Both the position numbers and the translations under genes were made by a program. Of a stretch of DNA of 64,000 nt, positions 23,035 through 34,830 are shown in pieces. The notes below the pieces were generated by a model that saw nothing but the letters and a program-made list of their open reading frames with translations, did no database searches and was not told where the DNA came from. Within the stretch, counting starts at the first letter, position 1. Every line of letters starts with the position of its first letter. This DNA is from Bryum argenteum (Eukaryota > Streptophyta > Bryopsida > Bryales > Bryaceae), in contig CM073321.1 of the NCBI GenBank assembly GCA_037043015.1, forward strand, positions 21,821,001-21,885,000. Reading direction: 5' to 3'.

Positions 23035-23372
23035 CTGATATTTAACTAATTATGGACTTATTATGAACTTATGGACTTTTTGCAACTAATGAAGAACATT
23101 GGTTTTATCGGCGGCCAGCCGATACATCCCCATATCTGCGACTTTCAAAAGGTCACAACTCACTCAAATTTTGTCCAAATCAAACATATGAGGTGTTTTT
23201 TGACATCTATATTTTCTGTAGATATCAAAAAACACCTCATATGTTTAATTTGGACAAAAATTGACTGAGTTATGACCTTTCAAAGATTACGGATAGGGTC
23301 TCAAGGTTATATCGGCGGACAGCCGACATTATTTCTGGACAATGAATTTGTCCATAATTAGTTAAATATCAG
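23035..23372. mobile_element. Hairpin MITE, 338 bp
   Basis: Nearly the whole element is an inverted repeat centred near 23213. The ends are CTGATATTTAACTAATTATG and its complement. Inside, each arm carries a short palindrome (ATCGGCGGCCAGCCGAT and its variant) and AAACATATGAGGTGTTTTTT. No certain target duplication. The ends resemble those of the element at 50621-50799 and a solo end near 37360-37395, so all probably belong to one family. Confidence 0.75.
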
Positions 23373-24005
23373 ATAATACTCTCATGAAGGAATAGTTAAA
23401 ATTCCTAGAACGTTCTATGGGAAGATTTAGGATCACTTCACAGTTCACACTAGGGGCCAAGCCCTTAACGGCGCCAATACATGGCAAAATCTCCTTGTGA
23501 GAATGGACCAATTCTTGACAAAAGTTGGGAGATACAAGAAAGGAATGTCAATTCATGGCCTAGAAGCGTTTTCTTGATTCAAATTAAAAAATATTATTTA
23601 GAAAAAATAAGTTAATGTGAACAAATCAAAAGCATGGACTAGCTATTAATAAGAATTGGCCCCATGGCCTTATTTTTCCTCCTAGAAATGGGCCCCAAGG
23701 GCTTCACACATGGGGGAATTGGCCCCACTTTATTGATTGTTATATGTCTTCTCCAATTAAAGCCAATTGGGCATAAAAAGTCAAACTGTGAGTGAATTGG
23801 CATGAAGATTTGTTGGCCTTGACTCCCCTTGTAAAGCGTCCCTAATTATACAATTTTTTAGAGCCCAGAGTATCTTTGTCATAATACATTCTTGTTTCAG
23901 ACAAAGAGATCTTCCGGACATTCCCATGCCGAACACTTTCTGCCCTAATTTAGACTCCATGTGGACTAGAGACGGCTAAATATAGTACTTTTCAAATGCA
24001 AATTT
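23373..24005. other. Intergenic, no gene seen
   Basis: Repeated GGCCCCA/TTGGCC words (23640-23800) but no coding potential. Confidence 0.5.
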
Positions 24006-24079
24006 GCAATGCAGGGAAGTAATAGAAGTTGTGCAACGAGGAGTTTTGAGGAGAGGCAAGAAGAGGAGGGGGAAGGAAG

Positions 24080-24420
24080 TACGGGGGACAACCGTCTGAT
24101 AGCCAATCAGGGGCATGGGAGCAGTGGCCCGAGGGACCTGGTCGGCCGCCAGGCCAGTGGCAGGTCGTCTGGTCGGTCGACACACTGGTCGCCGGTTGCT
24201 CTATTTGGCCGGCCGGGTAGCAGCGACCCAGATCCACCGATCGACGACGTCATTGGGCAGCCGCGATTGGCCGATCGATTGAGCGGCCCTATTCGGTCGT
24301 ACAATTCGATCGAGGCTGCTCGATTGGTAAAGTGACCGCTGCCGTCTGGAATCAGATGGACCGTACTAGCTGGGTAATGGCGTCCTATTCCACATATGGT
24401 ATAAGTAAAAGAGGAGGGCT
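24080..24420 (+). promoter_or_regulatory. GC-rich palindromic block upstream of BED-like gene
   Basis: Dense CGGTCG/CGATCG/GGCCGGCC words (24130-24310) followed by a TATA-like GGTATAAGTA near 24397, about 145 bp before the first ATG. A block of the same character sits upstream of the opposing kinase-like gene (28345-28720). Regulatory or subterminal-repeat role is inferred. Confidence 0.45.
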
Positions 24421-24545
24421 CAATCTCCCTCACTCTGGTGGACGGGCTGGACGGTGTGGCTTTTCTTAAAGCTTCATCAACTGCGTTCCTCAAAGTCCTC
24501 GTAGGACACCCACGACCACGCTGTGCCACGTTGTCGCTGCTCAGA

Positions 24546-25768
24546 ATGGCACCAAAGTTTTCACGACCGAGGGGCGAGCCTAAGTCTCCACGACCGAAGG
24601 GCGAGCCCGCAAAAATGGATTGGGAAGCATAGATTGACTCAAATTGCGTTGCAGAGCCGGGTTGGCGAGAGGAGAGGGCGGAGATTTGGAATTGCACCAT
24701 GTGCAAAAAGTACGTGAAGACGTATCACATAATGAAGTTATGGCCGCGACGCGAAGCACAGAAATATGGTCCTCGACGTGAAGGCCTAGTGAAGAGTTGC
24801 AAGAGCGACCATTTTGCGCACCAATATCATGAAATCACAATTGCGGTTGAAATCAAGAATACAAGGCCAGGGCTCATGGTGTATTCTACCATGGCCATGT
24901 TTTGGGGAGAAATAGTTCTTCACAAGGATATTGACTGGACCACTGTGATAGGTTTGAACGTGCATCTATTGAATCGCAGCAACCGATTCATTCCAACGAA
25001 TTGCATGAGACCAAACGATTGTTATACATGTTGTTCGGAACGTTCAGCTGATATAGATGTTCAACTTCAATAATATGGAGCTCCAAGGGGATATGGGGGC
25101 ACTACCCAAGATACAAATCATGACGATTGTCATGCACCAGTATCCTTTAGGACAGGAAGTGAGGGCTATTACCATGGTAACCACCAATTCGGTACTCATG
25201 TGGGTTATATGCCACCCATCAGCAAGATATGTATGGAGTCGAACGCAAATACGGTAGAGGTGGATATAGTTCGAACTACCCATTGCCAATGTATATTAGG
25301 GGTACACATGGTTTGGGAGGTGAGCAGAGTAGCGGATCCAATGTTCAAGGCAACTTAAGCTCAACACATCCTTGAAACCCATACAATTGTGAGAACCAAT
25401 ACGGTACAGCATTTGGTAGTCTCGAATATCGTAGCCCATCACACCCGAAAGATACGTACGAGTATGGAAGCCCGTATGATAGAAAATCAGATATTGTTGG
25501 CTATACAAATTATAGATATGGTTTAAATGCATCCCGGGGTAACGACATACCTTCAGTACCTTTCCTATCTCGTAAGGAAGATGAGGCACAGTTCGAACGA
25601 GATATGCAACAAGCCGGACTACTAAGTCAGTAGGAATACATTCAACAGCCTAAAGGTGAAAGGAACTTTAGGCGAACAAACTTGTTTGGAGAATCTTCTC
25701 GAGGACCATGTACACATGGCCCTGCACCAAGTCGTAAACATGATGATACAGACTCAGATGAAGAATGA
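24546..25768 (+). pseudogene. Possible BED-type (hAT-like) transposase remnant
   Basis: ATG at 24546 opens a frame that continues to about 25220 with two in-frame stops. It includes WNCTMCKKYVKTYHIMKLW (24687 on), a W-x-C-x2-C...H pattern like a BED zinc finger. A Gly/Tyr-rich region follows (YGAPRGYGG, 25076 on). The frame then shifts near 25225 and continues as YGVERKYGRGGYSSNYPLP through to a terminal acidic TDSDEE and TGA at 25766-25768. A Gly/Tyr-rich acidic C-terminus after a BED finger is common in plant hAT-type proteins. The catalytic middle is not recognisable and the total is short (~400 codons), so this looks like an internally deleted copy. It is convergent with the kinase-like pseudogene. 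Confidence 0.4.
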
Positions 25769-26696
25769 TTGTATATCTTACATAGTGCCATTATAATAAA
25801 GGTTATGTAGTTTTTTGCAACGGATGATGCCTAAATCAGTATCGCCTTACTATGGGTCAATTTTGAAGATCTTGAAATCCATATCTCTTTTATGAAAGGA
25901 TTATCCGAATGTATGACCGTATCATATATTAATATATTATGCAATTTGAAAATTTGAAGGAATTTTATTGGGTTTTCTTATAATTTTCCGATGAGTGCAC
26001 TTGGCGGTAATAATTTCTTTTGTTTGGCTTTAAGCCTCTTTTCAAAGTCCCACCTAACATATGCAAAGTTCATTAATTTACACAAAAAATGCCATAGGTA
26101 AGAAAAGTCATAGTATGCTTGATTTGACTTTGGACAAACCATTAATAAAGCAACTACGCAATGTAGATATAATGAAGAAGTTTCATAGTTCAATACATAT
26201 CCTCAGATGTTGATCATCAAGGTTTGTAGATATATTTATTGAAGGTATTAAGTTGGGTACATCTTTGGAATTGGGTACATGTTGCGGTGATGAGATGTAA
26301 ATTATAGACTTTTATGGCTTGAACAGTAATGGCAAATTAACAACATACTTGTGACAATTGTTAGAAATGATTTTGTGCAATACAATAGAAAACCAAACAT
26401 GTTTTTTGAATTTGTATAAGAGAAATTATGGAAGAGAAGTTAGTAAGGAGGGAAAAACTAAATACTTCTAACTAATCAAACTATAGATTAATCTATATAC
26501 CAAAATATGAAACAATGAAAAAGAAGTCATTCATTGCAAGGTATATAAAAACAAGAATGTAGTTGAAGTACCTACATATAGAAGGCATGTAATACATTTC
26601 ACTCCAAAAAATTGCCTACATCTACATTAGGACTTCGATAAAGAATCTAAAAAGCTAATAAAGCCGCAAAAACTACAACAGATGTGCAGTACTAAT
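25769..26696. other. AT-rich spacer between convergent pseudogenes
   Basis: No supported feature. Confidence 0.55.
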
Positions 26697-28173
26697 TTAC
26701 TTTTTGTACTTGGTTCGAAAATGCTCATTGGGCACCGGCCAATAGTGTGATTCTATGAATCGGTTGACAACGTGGGTCAACGTAAATCCTTTGTCTGTCA
26801 CCATCTCCAAGTATTTGTCAATAGTATCTGCAAAGTTTTGATTTGACCACCGGTTAGGCTCTGCTGTATGTTGCAAATTCTTGTAGGCCGTAGACATGAT
26901 CTTCTTGAGGATTCGTTGAGCTATCTGTGCCGTAGCACACTCCTCCAAAGCTCTATCATAGAAGGGAATAATGTCAATGTCATTATTCTCTTTGTACAAG
27001 TGCGCTACCCGGGGATTCACCCAATATTGTGCTCGTAGAGTATCAATTCTATCTTCGATTTTCGTGAATGTGTACAAGGACCTCATTTGATCATCCATGC
27101 TCGTGGTTAACGTCAAATCATATACACCAATATACACTTGTGATTCATCTTGAGGAAAGTGAAGAAGTATGTTGTCTGCTACCACATCGTTGTGGAGGTA
27201 GTTCCTCTTGTGGACTTTGCTCATGATATGCACTAGAGCCCAAGCAAGCTCAGTTCGTTTTTTGCGAAATTGAACCAACTCCCAAACTTGGGTAAGCTCA
27301 TCATTGGAGTAATGTGTGAGTACGGTATGTTCATAAACATCTTCTCCATACCGTGCATCAAGGGCCAACATCCCTCGAATCGTCCCGCCATCCTATCACA
27401 ACGTATAGCCTTGGTTCTTATTTCAATGAATGGCGTTAAAACAAATAACTCCTGGATGCGCAATCCCCATGGCGAGCGACTCATTCTGATGCTCCTCTTT
27501 AGCCAAGTCTAGTCGTGTTACTGTATGGTTGGGAATCTCTACTGTAAATTCCCATTACTCTCCAATGCCGGAACCCCTCTTAAATAAACTGGAAATTGTG
27601 CCGTAACAAACTCTTAGTCTCTTCTTCTCAAATTCGATGATACAAGCCGTCTCATGAATTACTATCAAATTATTCATGGCTCTCCAATAACCTTCCTTCT
27701 TCCGAGTTCCACCATCCTATGGAGCCGCGCCGGTTTCGGTTATTGGAAAACGCCCTCATCGACTATTGAAAACATTGCGCCCTCAATACCACATCCACAA
27801 ACTCGTCATCATCCGCTCAATCCGTTTCCTAGTACTTCTTCAATATATCGACCGAGTTTCATAAAGCATCATTTATTCTAAGGTCCAACCACTTCGAAAG
27901 TCCACGCTTATCTGTCTCTTTGATCCACATCGGATCTTGGAGCGCTTCCATCATGAGGTCCATCATGACCAGTTTGAATTTGAAAGGGGCCTCCACTTGG
28001 TATCTCACATATCTGCTGAACAAACCTAAAAGACTCTTGATCTCATAAAATTTTACAATTATGTTCTCCCTAAGATAATTCTTGCACTTGTTCGATGGGC
28101 GCTCCTAACGCGGCTGCTTAAAAAACTTCCCAAGCCGTTGGTCCCAACTCCCCCTAGCCCCATGCTTTGGCAT
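26697..28173 (-). pseudogene. Kinase-like gene with HND catalytic loop, decayed
   Basis: ATG at 28173 starts MPKHGARGSWDQRLGKFF, with a stop at 28107-28105. The same frame then continues (NKCKNYLRENIIVKFYEIKS, EALQDPMWIKETDKRGLSKW) with several stops. The frame changes near 27.7 kb to one holding HTVTRLDLAKEEHQNESLAM, further stops near 27420-27390, and an open C-terminal part of 224 codons ending at 26697. The core LHNDVVADNILLHF followed by VYIGVYDL resembles a protein-kinase catalytic loop and metal-binding strand. HRD is replaced by HND, the loop lysine is absent, and DFG is not conserved. Kinase-like families with an HND loop are known from some plants and fungi. Likely catalytically dead and now a pseudogene. 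Confidence 0.6.
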
Positions 28174-28344
28174 CTTTTTGAAAAAAACAGCAAAATCTCC
28201 CCCCTTACAAACAAAAAGACTTCTCTCCTCCCCAGCATAAATAACGAGCGGATGGAAAATGCAAAGAATTTCTAGCCAACAGACACTCCGCACCCTAAGA
28301 AGGAAGGAAAGAAGTCCGAATGAGGAGGACCGGTTGGCTTTATG

Positions 28345-28720
28345 TAGGCCGCGGTCGCCTCGCCGACCCGCCCAACCGATCAGACGGTCAACGCCGATCA
28401 GCCAGCAGCGACAAATCGGACGGCCGATGCCGATTGGTCGAACGCGACCATTCACACGGCCTGCGGCCGATAGGACGACCGATCGGTCGGCTGCAATCGT
28501 TATGACCGCTGTCCACAAGTCGGTCGGCCGTGACCAATCTGACGGTCGTCGGCCGCCCAATCCAATCTGATGGTAACTACGTCACCTCAGTACGACACTT
28601 TGAACGGGTAAAATGCAACGTCGAAAACGATCTAACGGCTAAGAATTTTATTATTGTCGTAGTAATTCCAATTTACTCCCCGGACGTTCATCCGGACGGT
28701 CATGGACGGACGTTCGGACG
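28345..28720 (-). promoter_or_regulatory. GC-rich palindromic block upstream of kinase-like gene
   Basis: GACCGATCGGTCGG-type palindromes and repeated CCGATC/GGTCGG words (28360-28570), then GGACGTTC...GAACGTCC-like words (28680-28720). A TATA-like CTACATAAAG (minus strand, about 28345) is about 170 bp before the ATG. It mirrors 24080-24420. Confidence 0.45.
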
Positions 28721-29240
28721 TCCGCCCAAAAAACTTAAAAGACCTCTATTTTGACATCCATAAGTGCATGTAGGATTTTTTTGTTCTTTCTTTAATACTA
28801 GTTGATTTTAGCAATTAGGTTTCCATTCAATTGTGATGTTTTTAGTACACATAGACGGAGTGGGGTTATTCAGTATCTCGGAATGGTTCTCATTTTAATT
28901 GACATTGTCGTTTTGATTTGTAGGTTTTGCAAACTTCGATAGTGAATGTATTTTTATGGTTGCAACAACACCTTTTGTATACACTTTAGCTCTATAGCAT
29001 GCGTTTTTTGCTCTATTCACATGTTGAACTTCAGGTGGGTGGAGTTTTTGAGAATCTGGATATTTCCATTGTAGCGGAATGCGTGTTCCACACTTGTGTA
29101 GACTAGGCCTCAGTTTGGCTAATATTTGGTGCAAATTTCACATGTTGTAATACTTGGTTGACAATTAAGTTGCAAATTGAATGGCAAGTTCCTTGATTGC
29201 ATGTTGAATATGAGATGTGTCCTATTTCCATCATGAATTG
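28721..29240. other. AT-rich flank
   Basis: Weak similarity to the tail of X2 (18480-18740). No gene seen. Confidence 0.35.
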
Positions 29241-31258
29241 CTAGGTTGGATAGAAGAAGTTGAAGGATACGCTAAGCCAATGCTTGGAATGCTGCAAAAC
29301 ACAGACCTTGGCTTGGATGTCGTGAGTTGGTGAATCCCCATGACTCTCAAGCTTAGGACTTGCTCGGGCGGGAGCAAGGTAGTGGCACGGGCTCACAAAA
29401 GTGCCGTTTGCGGGTTGACTATTGTCAACGCATGAGTTGGCCATCCATGTCTCGGTAGGGTGAAGCAAAGGCTAGGTCGGGTGGGACTTAGCATTATCCC
29501 TAGGCGAGCAAAGTTCACCACTTGAGAGCCTAAGTGCTTAAAAGAAGGCTTGGTGTTGCAACCAAGAAAGTGTTGGCTAGCCTTAAATTCATTCCTAAGT
29601 CATGTGAATATGATAGGCTAGTTGAGCCTAACTTGGAGCCATTGGGGGCATTCCAAGTCTCAAAGTTGATAAATCTTGTTTATGTCGGTGCTTCCAAGGA
29701 AAGCCCTTGGGTAGAAAGGACCTTAGACCAATCCGATGCCACCTTTGAGACTTTGCCATATTCTAAGTTAATGGATGCTTGGAGCATTGTGAGGCTAGCT
29801 ACCCTGGAACGCAATGTAAGTCCCAAGGAGGAGGCTACCTGAGAGCTTGAAACCGCCGACAAGAAAATTTGTCGATGAGGATATCAATGCTGTTTGGTGG
29901 AGGTGAGTGTCACATTTCTTTCTAAAGAATGCCCGAGCACCGTAGTCAGCCAAGAGGACCCCGGGGGTGACGTCCTGGGCTAGGCAAGAGACAAGGTGAG
30001 GTGACCAAGGGTAGTCCCGAGCGAACACCACACAATGGCGTCGTGCTCAGGACAAACTTGGTGGAGTGCCTTACATGGTTGGAAATCTTGTTTGAGGACG
30101 CATCCAACGGTTAAAGAACGTGTGATTTGGAGTTGTGAATCATGAGATATGGCTCCCCAAAGTTGGAGCGCGTTCCGGGACACTTAGGGACTTGGGAGTG
30201 TTGCCTCCCGAGACTCAATGTGTCAACCTTCGTGGAATGCGGCATGTTGCATATTGTTGGAAAGCAAATGACAAGGGCTTTGTAGAATGTTGAAGCTCAT
30301 GAAGAGCAAAGCAAGATTCTAGGAGATATAACTCCTCAAAGTCGTCGGGACTTCGGGACTCAGGAATGTTGCCTCTCGGGACTTCGAGTGTTCAGAGGGC
30401 ATATCTCCCTTAGGATAGCTCCAATTGGAGCAGATAGGTAGTCCATCAATATTCAATCAAAGAGTAGATGCTGAAAAGGGGTTGCACGTTCTATTTGGAT
30501 ACCTGAGCTAGGAGCTAGCCCTAGGAGAAGTTACAGCCCGTTTTTGAGATTAAGGCAAAAACAGATGGTCTTCCAAAAGAAAAGTGTGTTACGGAAGGCC
30601 CCTTTACATAAGAGCGGGGGAACTACCAAAGACTCCAAAGAGTACTATGAGGAGGGGCGGTGTCCTTCCTCACTTCATATAGTGCTAAGGAGAGTCGGGG
30701 TGGCTTTAAGGGGTGAGGCTTGGAATAGAGCCTCACTCCCGCACCTTGGGCACTATGGGATGCTTTAGGTGTGCATCCCAAACATTGGCGTGCAAAAGTG
30801 TCCCGCTCCAAATTAGTTTCCCTGAAAAGTAGTGCCGGTTTCCGGTAGTGTCTCCAATAGAGCGTGTAGACATGAATGGTAGGGGACTAGTGGGGAGACG
30901 GACAACATGCAAGGGCGGTTAGCTCCGGGGGTGAATTGTGCCACTCTTGGGAGCTTAGACATTTGTGGAAGGTCGCCCCGTAGCACGCCCATGTGTTTTG
31001 TGGGAGTTCCGGGTTACGAGTTCCGGGTAATGAGTTGGAGGAGACAAGGTGTGTTTGACACCTTGACTAGAAATGGTGCTAACATTGTAGGTGTTTGGCA
31101 TGTGCACTGTTAGCTAAATTTTGGCTGGTTGCTACCAACAATGTGAGCTGTGATTCCGCTACCAATGTTAGCTAAGTTGTGGCCAGTTGCTACCAACAAT
31201 GTGAGCCGTGATTCCGCTACCCAGTAAGTCTTCCTAAGAGAAAAGGAGTTGAGAGTAA
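29241..31258. other. LTR- or UTR-like non-coding sequence
   Basis: Balanced-composition sequence with internal repeats: GGGACTT.GGA..T.TTGCCTC recurs at about 30188 and 30352. A plus-strand open frame (29534-29842, no ATG at its start) is unrecognised. I see no primer-binding site or paired LTR, so the assignment is a guess. Confidence 0.3.
31092..31222. repeat. ~64 bp tandem duplication
   Basis: GGTTGCTACCAACAATGTGAG followed by TGATTCCGCTACC appears twice (about 31125 and 31190), with the preceding GTTAGCTAA block also duplicated. Confidence 0.8.
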
Positions 31259-31531
31259 TTAGAGCTGCAATATCTCACAAAGGCCGTCTTTGCGTACTTT
31301 GCTTATTGCGCTTTCGAACTGGTTCAGCGCACCTTCTTTAATCTCCCGCACCATGTTTGCATCGCGCAAAGCCCACTGCGTGTCCAGCATTCCTCCGTAG
31401 CCCATCCGATCGAGGTCTTGCTCTAGAAACTCCTTCTCTTCTTTCTCGGCCCGAATGATTGGTATCACTAACTTGATTGAAATCTTGAGAGTCTCTTGGG
31501 CTCAAACTGATTCTGATCCTGATCCTGCCAT
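31259..31531 (-). pseudogene. Family G copy G4 (5' fragment)
   Basis: ATG at 31531 in a TTTCCAATGGCA context. One in-frame stop follows after nine codons, then ISIKLVIPIIRAEKEEKEFL and DLDRMGYGGMLDTQW, ending at a stop at 31259. The same N-terminal signature occurs in G5 (IKLIVPSIPAEEEEKKFL, DLDRMDCVGML) and G3 (IKLVLLVIPTKDVEKKTF, DVDRMD). Only the N-terminal ~90 codons remain. Function unknown. Its leader lies upstream and is split by CACTA element A. Confidence 0.65.
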
Positions 31532-31803
31532 TGGAAAGAAAAAATAAAGGAAGTAATGAACCTGGGCTGAGAGTGGCCAGAAGGCCGGATCGGAAAACAG
31601 AAGGTCAGGAGGTTTAAAGTCGGAAAGGAGGATCGCAAGAAGGCTTGAATGCAGGTAAGTGAGAAAGCAGGTGGCAAGATCGGCAAACGGGTCAAATTAT
31701 ATAGGCAGGGGCGGATTTAAATCAAACCATCATTACTTGGCCGTACTCCATCATGACAGCCCTGGTACTAAGCCAACTTTCGCCATTTCCACCATTATTA
31801 TGC
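31532..31803 (-). promoter_or_regulatory. Family G leader, proximal half
   Basis: It matches the leader of G3 (48122-48420) in minus sense: GATCCGGC...TCAGCCCAG, a TGCATTCAAGCC-like run, and a TATA-like ATATAATTTGACC near 31695. It is continued at 35109-35370 beyond element A. Confidence 0.55.
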
Positions 31804-33524
31804 TTTTATAAAAAAACCCTGTTTTTTTAATGTCTAAGCTAGACATCCAAAACGTCTGAGGATGTCTGCGTTGATACTTTGATGTCTAAGAGGACATCCC
31901 GATTTGTTGAATGTCTAATATGATGTCTCAGAGATTTACAGGACGTCGAGACGGGATGTCTAAGGATGTTAGTCAAACCGTCTAAGTTTTTTAGATGTCT
32001 GACTAGACATCGCCGAAGACATCAAGTTGCCACGCTGAGAAGGGATTTTGGACCAGCAAGGTAAAAACGACCAAAATTTTACCCGTAGATAGGGTAAAAA
32101 GCATTTCTAATGCTAAAAAAGTAGGTGAATGGGCAACGGTTTTCAAAAGTGAAAAAAAAACATCACACTTTCGATTTATTTTTTTTTAATAGTAAATCAT
32201 TATGTGACGTGACAATTTTGAAAATACTAATTTCAGCGTATTTTCACTATTTTTGCATTGGTCTATTTTTTGATAGGATTGAAATATAAAATTATATTCC
32301 AATAAAAAATATATTTCGTAAATTTTTATTGTATTAAAAAAAATAAGAATATTTTAATTCTAAATTTTTATTTTTTTATAATTTAAAAATATTTAAATGT
32401 TTAAAAAATATTATATATAAAATATAATATCTAGAAAATAACAATGGTGCCAAAAAATAGAATTTCAAAGTAAAAGTAATTTCGTGGATATTTAATTTTC
32501 AAAAAACACGTGGACATAGATTAAAAAAGTTATTTACAGCGCTTTATCTACATGGCAACGAAAACTCCACTTCGGACCACTTGACAAGTCATACAACATC
32601 TAGTCGGATGTCTAACACGATGCCCGACTTACCATAACTACGGTCAGGCATGTATGTCCGCGTAGACGTCTACTGGAATGCCTATGAAGATGTTTTGCAC
32701 GACATTCTCCTAGACGTCATTTACCAAAAAGCGGCGGTACTTGAGGGTCTCTTAAGAATAATATCAACTTCTTCTCTTACTGCTTGTTCTCCATTGGCAC
32801 GGGTCTCTATTGAACTTCTGTCTCTGATAACTTTCAATCCTCAAATACTTAAAGAAAATATAAAAAGAAAATAAAAACAATAAACAATATTTTTTGGCTT
32901 GCTTCAAGAAGGGATTAAATATTACTGATTATTTATGGATTAGAGTATTATAGTCTATTGGCAAGATTATACATTACTCTATTATCATCAACCAATATTA
33001 TACAAATTGAAGCAAATTTACAAGAGATATGAATTTATGAAAGTAGCTATTTAATACAGTTTCGGAGACAATTTTAGAATAGAATTAGTATGAGGAAAGT
33101 TAGTTGGAAAGTTAGTTTGGGTAGAAATAAAAGGTATTTAAGAGTTTAAAAGAGAGCCTATTACCATGGGAAACTATAAATAGTCTCATGATTGTATTTC
33201 TACAATTTTTGTATCAATAAAGATTATTAGATTTGTTGTGGAAGAAACTCTACGATTTACAATACATGCTTTGTTGTGAAAAGAACTTTGAAGCATATGA
33301 TATTTGATTTGTTGTGGAGAAAAACGAAAAACCTTTTATAGTTAATGTGTTGTGGTTGAAACCCTGAAGATGTCATCAGATGTCTATAACAATGTCTGCG
33401 GGGATGTCCAAGATGACGTCCATGAAGATGTATAACATGATGTCTACGAAGATGACGAAGATGACATCTACGACAACATCCAGAACCATCTACAGAGATG
33501 ATTTTCATTGTCTTTAGGGGATGA

Positions 33525-33900
33525 ATAGAGGCGGCTAGGATTTGCCGCCATAGTTAGGTCATGAGACCTTTAAGTAGAATTAGAGGTCGTACGAAGCTCA
33601 TTTTTGTCTTCATTTTTTCAAGGAGTTAGTGTTTAGAGTGTAAAGGCTAAGGTTTGCTTCTTCATGTGGCTAGGGTTTGCTGCCGCTGCCATAATTAAGT
33701 CATGAGATCTTTAAGTGAAAGTACAAAGCTCATATTTGCCTTAGATTTTTTCGAAGAGTTAGTGTTTAAAGTGTAAAAGATTTTAAAATTGTTTCCATTC
33801 AGTTTTAGAATGATTGTTAACTACAATAAGAGCATAGTGATTGTAGAAATCCAATAGCTCTCAAGAGTAGGTTTGCTTCTTCATGTAGCTAGGGTTTGCT
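33525..33900. repeat. Duplicated ~170 bp block inside CACTA A
   Basis: GCCGC.ATA.TTA.GTCATGAGA.CTTTAAGT...AGAGTTAGTGTTTA.AGTGTAAA is present twice (about 33545 and 33690). Two complementary copies lie in element C (57060-57310). Confidence 0.7.
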
Positions 33901-33939
33901 ACTTAAGAGGTACCGGATTTCAAAAGCATCATGTACAAG

Positions 33940-34063
33940 AAACCCTAGGACTTGTAATATTTGATTTGTTGTGGAAGAAACCCTAGTACTTGTAGTATTT
34001 CATTTGTTGTGGAAGAAACCCTAGTACTTGTAGTATTTGATTTGTTGTAGAAGATGTCTATGA
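33940..34063. repeat. ~53 bp tandem repeat inside CACTA A
   Basis: GAAACCCTAG.ACTTGTA.TATTTGATTTGTTGTGG occurs about three times. Diverged complementary copies lie in element C at 56870-56960. Confidence 0.75.
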
Positions 34064-34704
34064 TGATGTTTGCAAGGATGTCTGCAAGGATGTCTAGGAT
34101 GATGTCTAACTTGATGTCTAACTTGATGTCTGCAAGGATGTCTAGGTATCAACGGCAAGCGATGGTAGTGAAGGGGCTTCCGGAGTTCAAATTGTAGGTG
34201 CGTAGTATATCGTAGTTGTTGATAGGCGCATTAGTAAATACTCTAGTTTTGTGTTATCTGAGGTTCTAATGACCTAAGCAATATATGTTTGACTATCACT
34301 TTTTGATGTGACAGTGTGTACTGTTGATATTATGTGAGACGTCTGTGAATTACAGTTCTGATGACTATATAAACATCTAAAAATGTCATCCTAGATGTCC
34401 TTTCGTATGCCCAGAAAACATCAATAATAACATTGTTGCAAACATCATGTTTAACACAAAACGTTTAGATCGACGTCCTACGGGATGTCGCTACAGATAT
34501 CCGAGCAAACATCACAAATTTAAGAAAGACATCAACCTAAACATCATTCTACGCAATAGAGATATCCATCTTGACATCGTCCTAGGCACTGGAGACATGC
34601 ATCTTGACATCGTCCAGCCACTTGGGACATCAAGCACGAGACATTAATGTCTAAAGTGATGTCCAACAGCAACGTCATTTGATCCTAAAACTCCTCAATA
34701 CGTT

Positions 34705-34830
34705 GCTGACATGGCATGCCACGTCATTTTCCCAGGGTCCACGTCAGATTTCTCGGGTGCCACGTCGGATTTTCCCGGATCCACGTAGGATTTTGGGGCC
34801 GCTACATCACATTCCACGTGAGCACCAAAA
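34705..34830. repeat. Tandem CCACGTC words in CACTA A subterminal region
   Basis: About five copies of a ~20 bp unit, GCCACGTC.GATTTTCCCGG, each with an ACGT core. The complementary cluster lies at 53570-53690 in element C. Confidence 0.75.

Noticed and set aside
24107-24706. 199-codon minus-strand frame
   Set aside because: It is antisense to the BED-like gene and its GC-rich upstream block. No recognisable motif.
29534-29842. 102-codon plus-strand frame
   Set aside because: No ATG at its start, an antisense frame is of similar length, and no family is recognisable.
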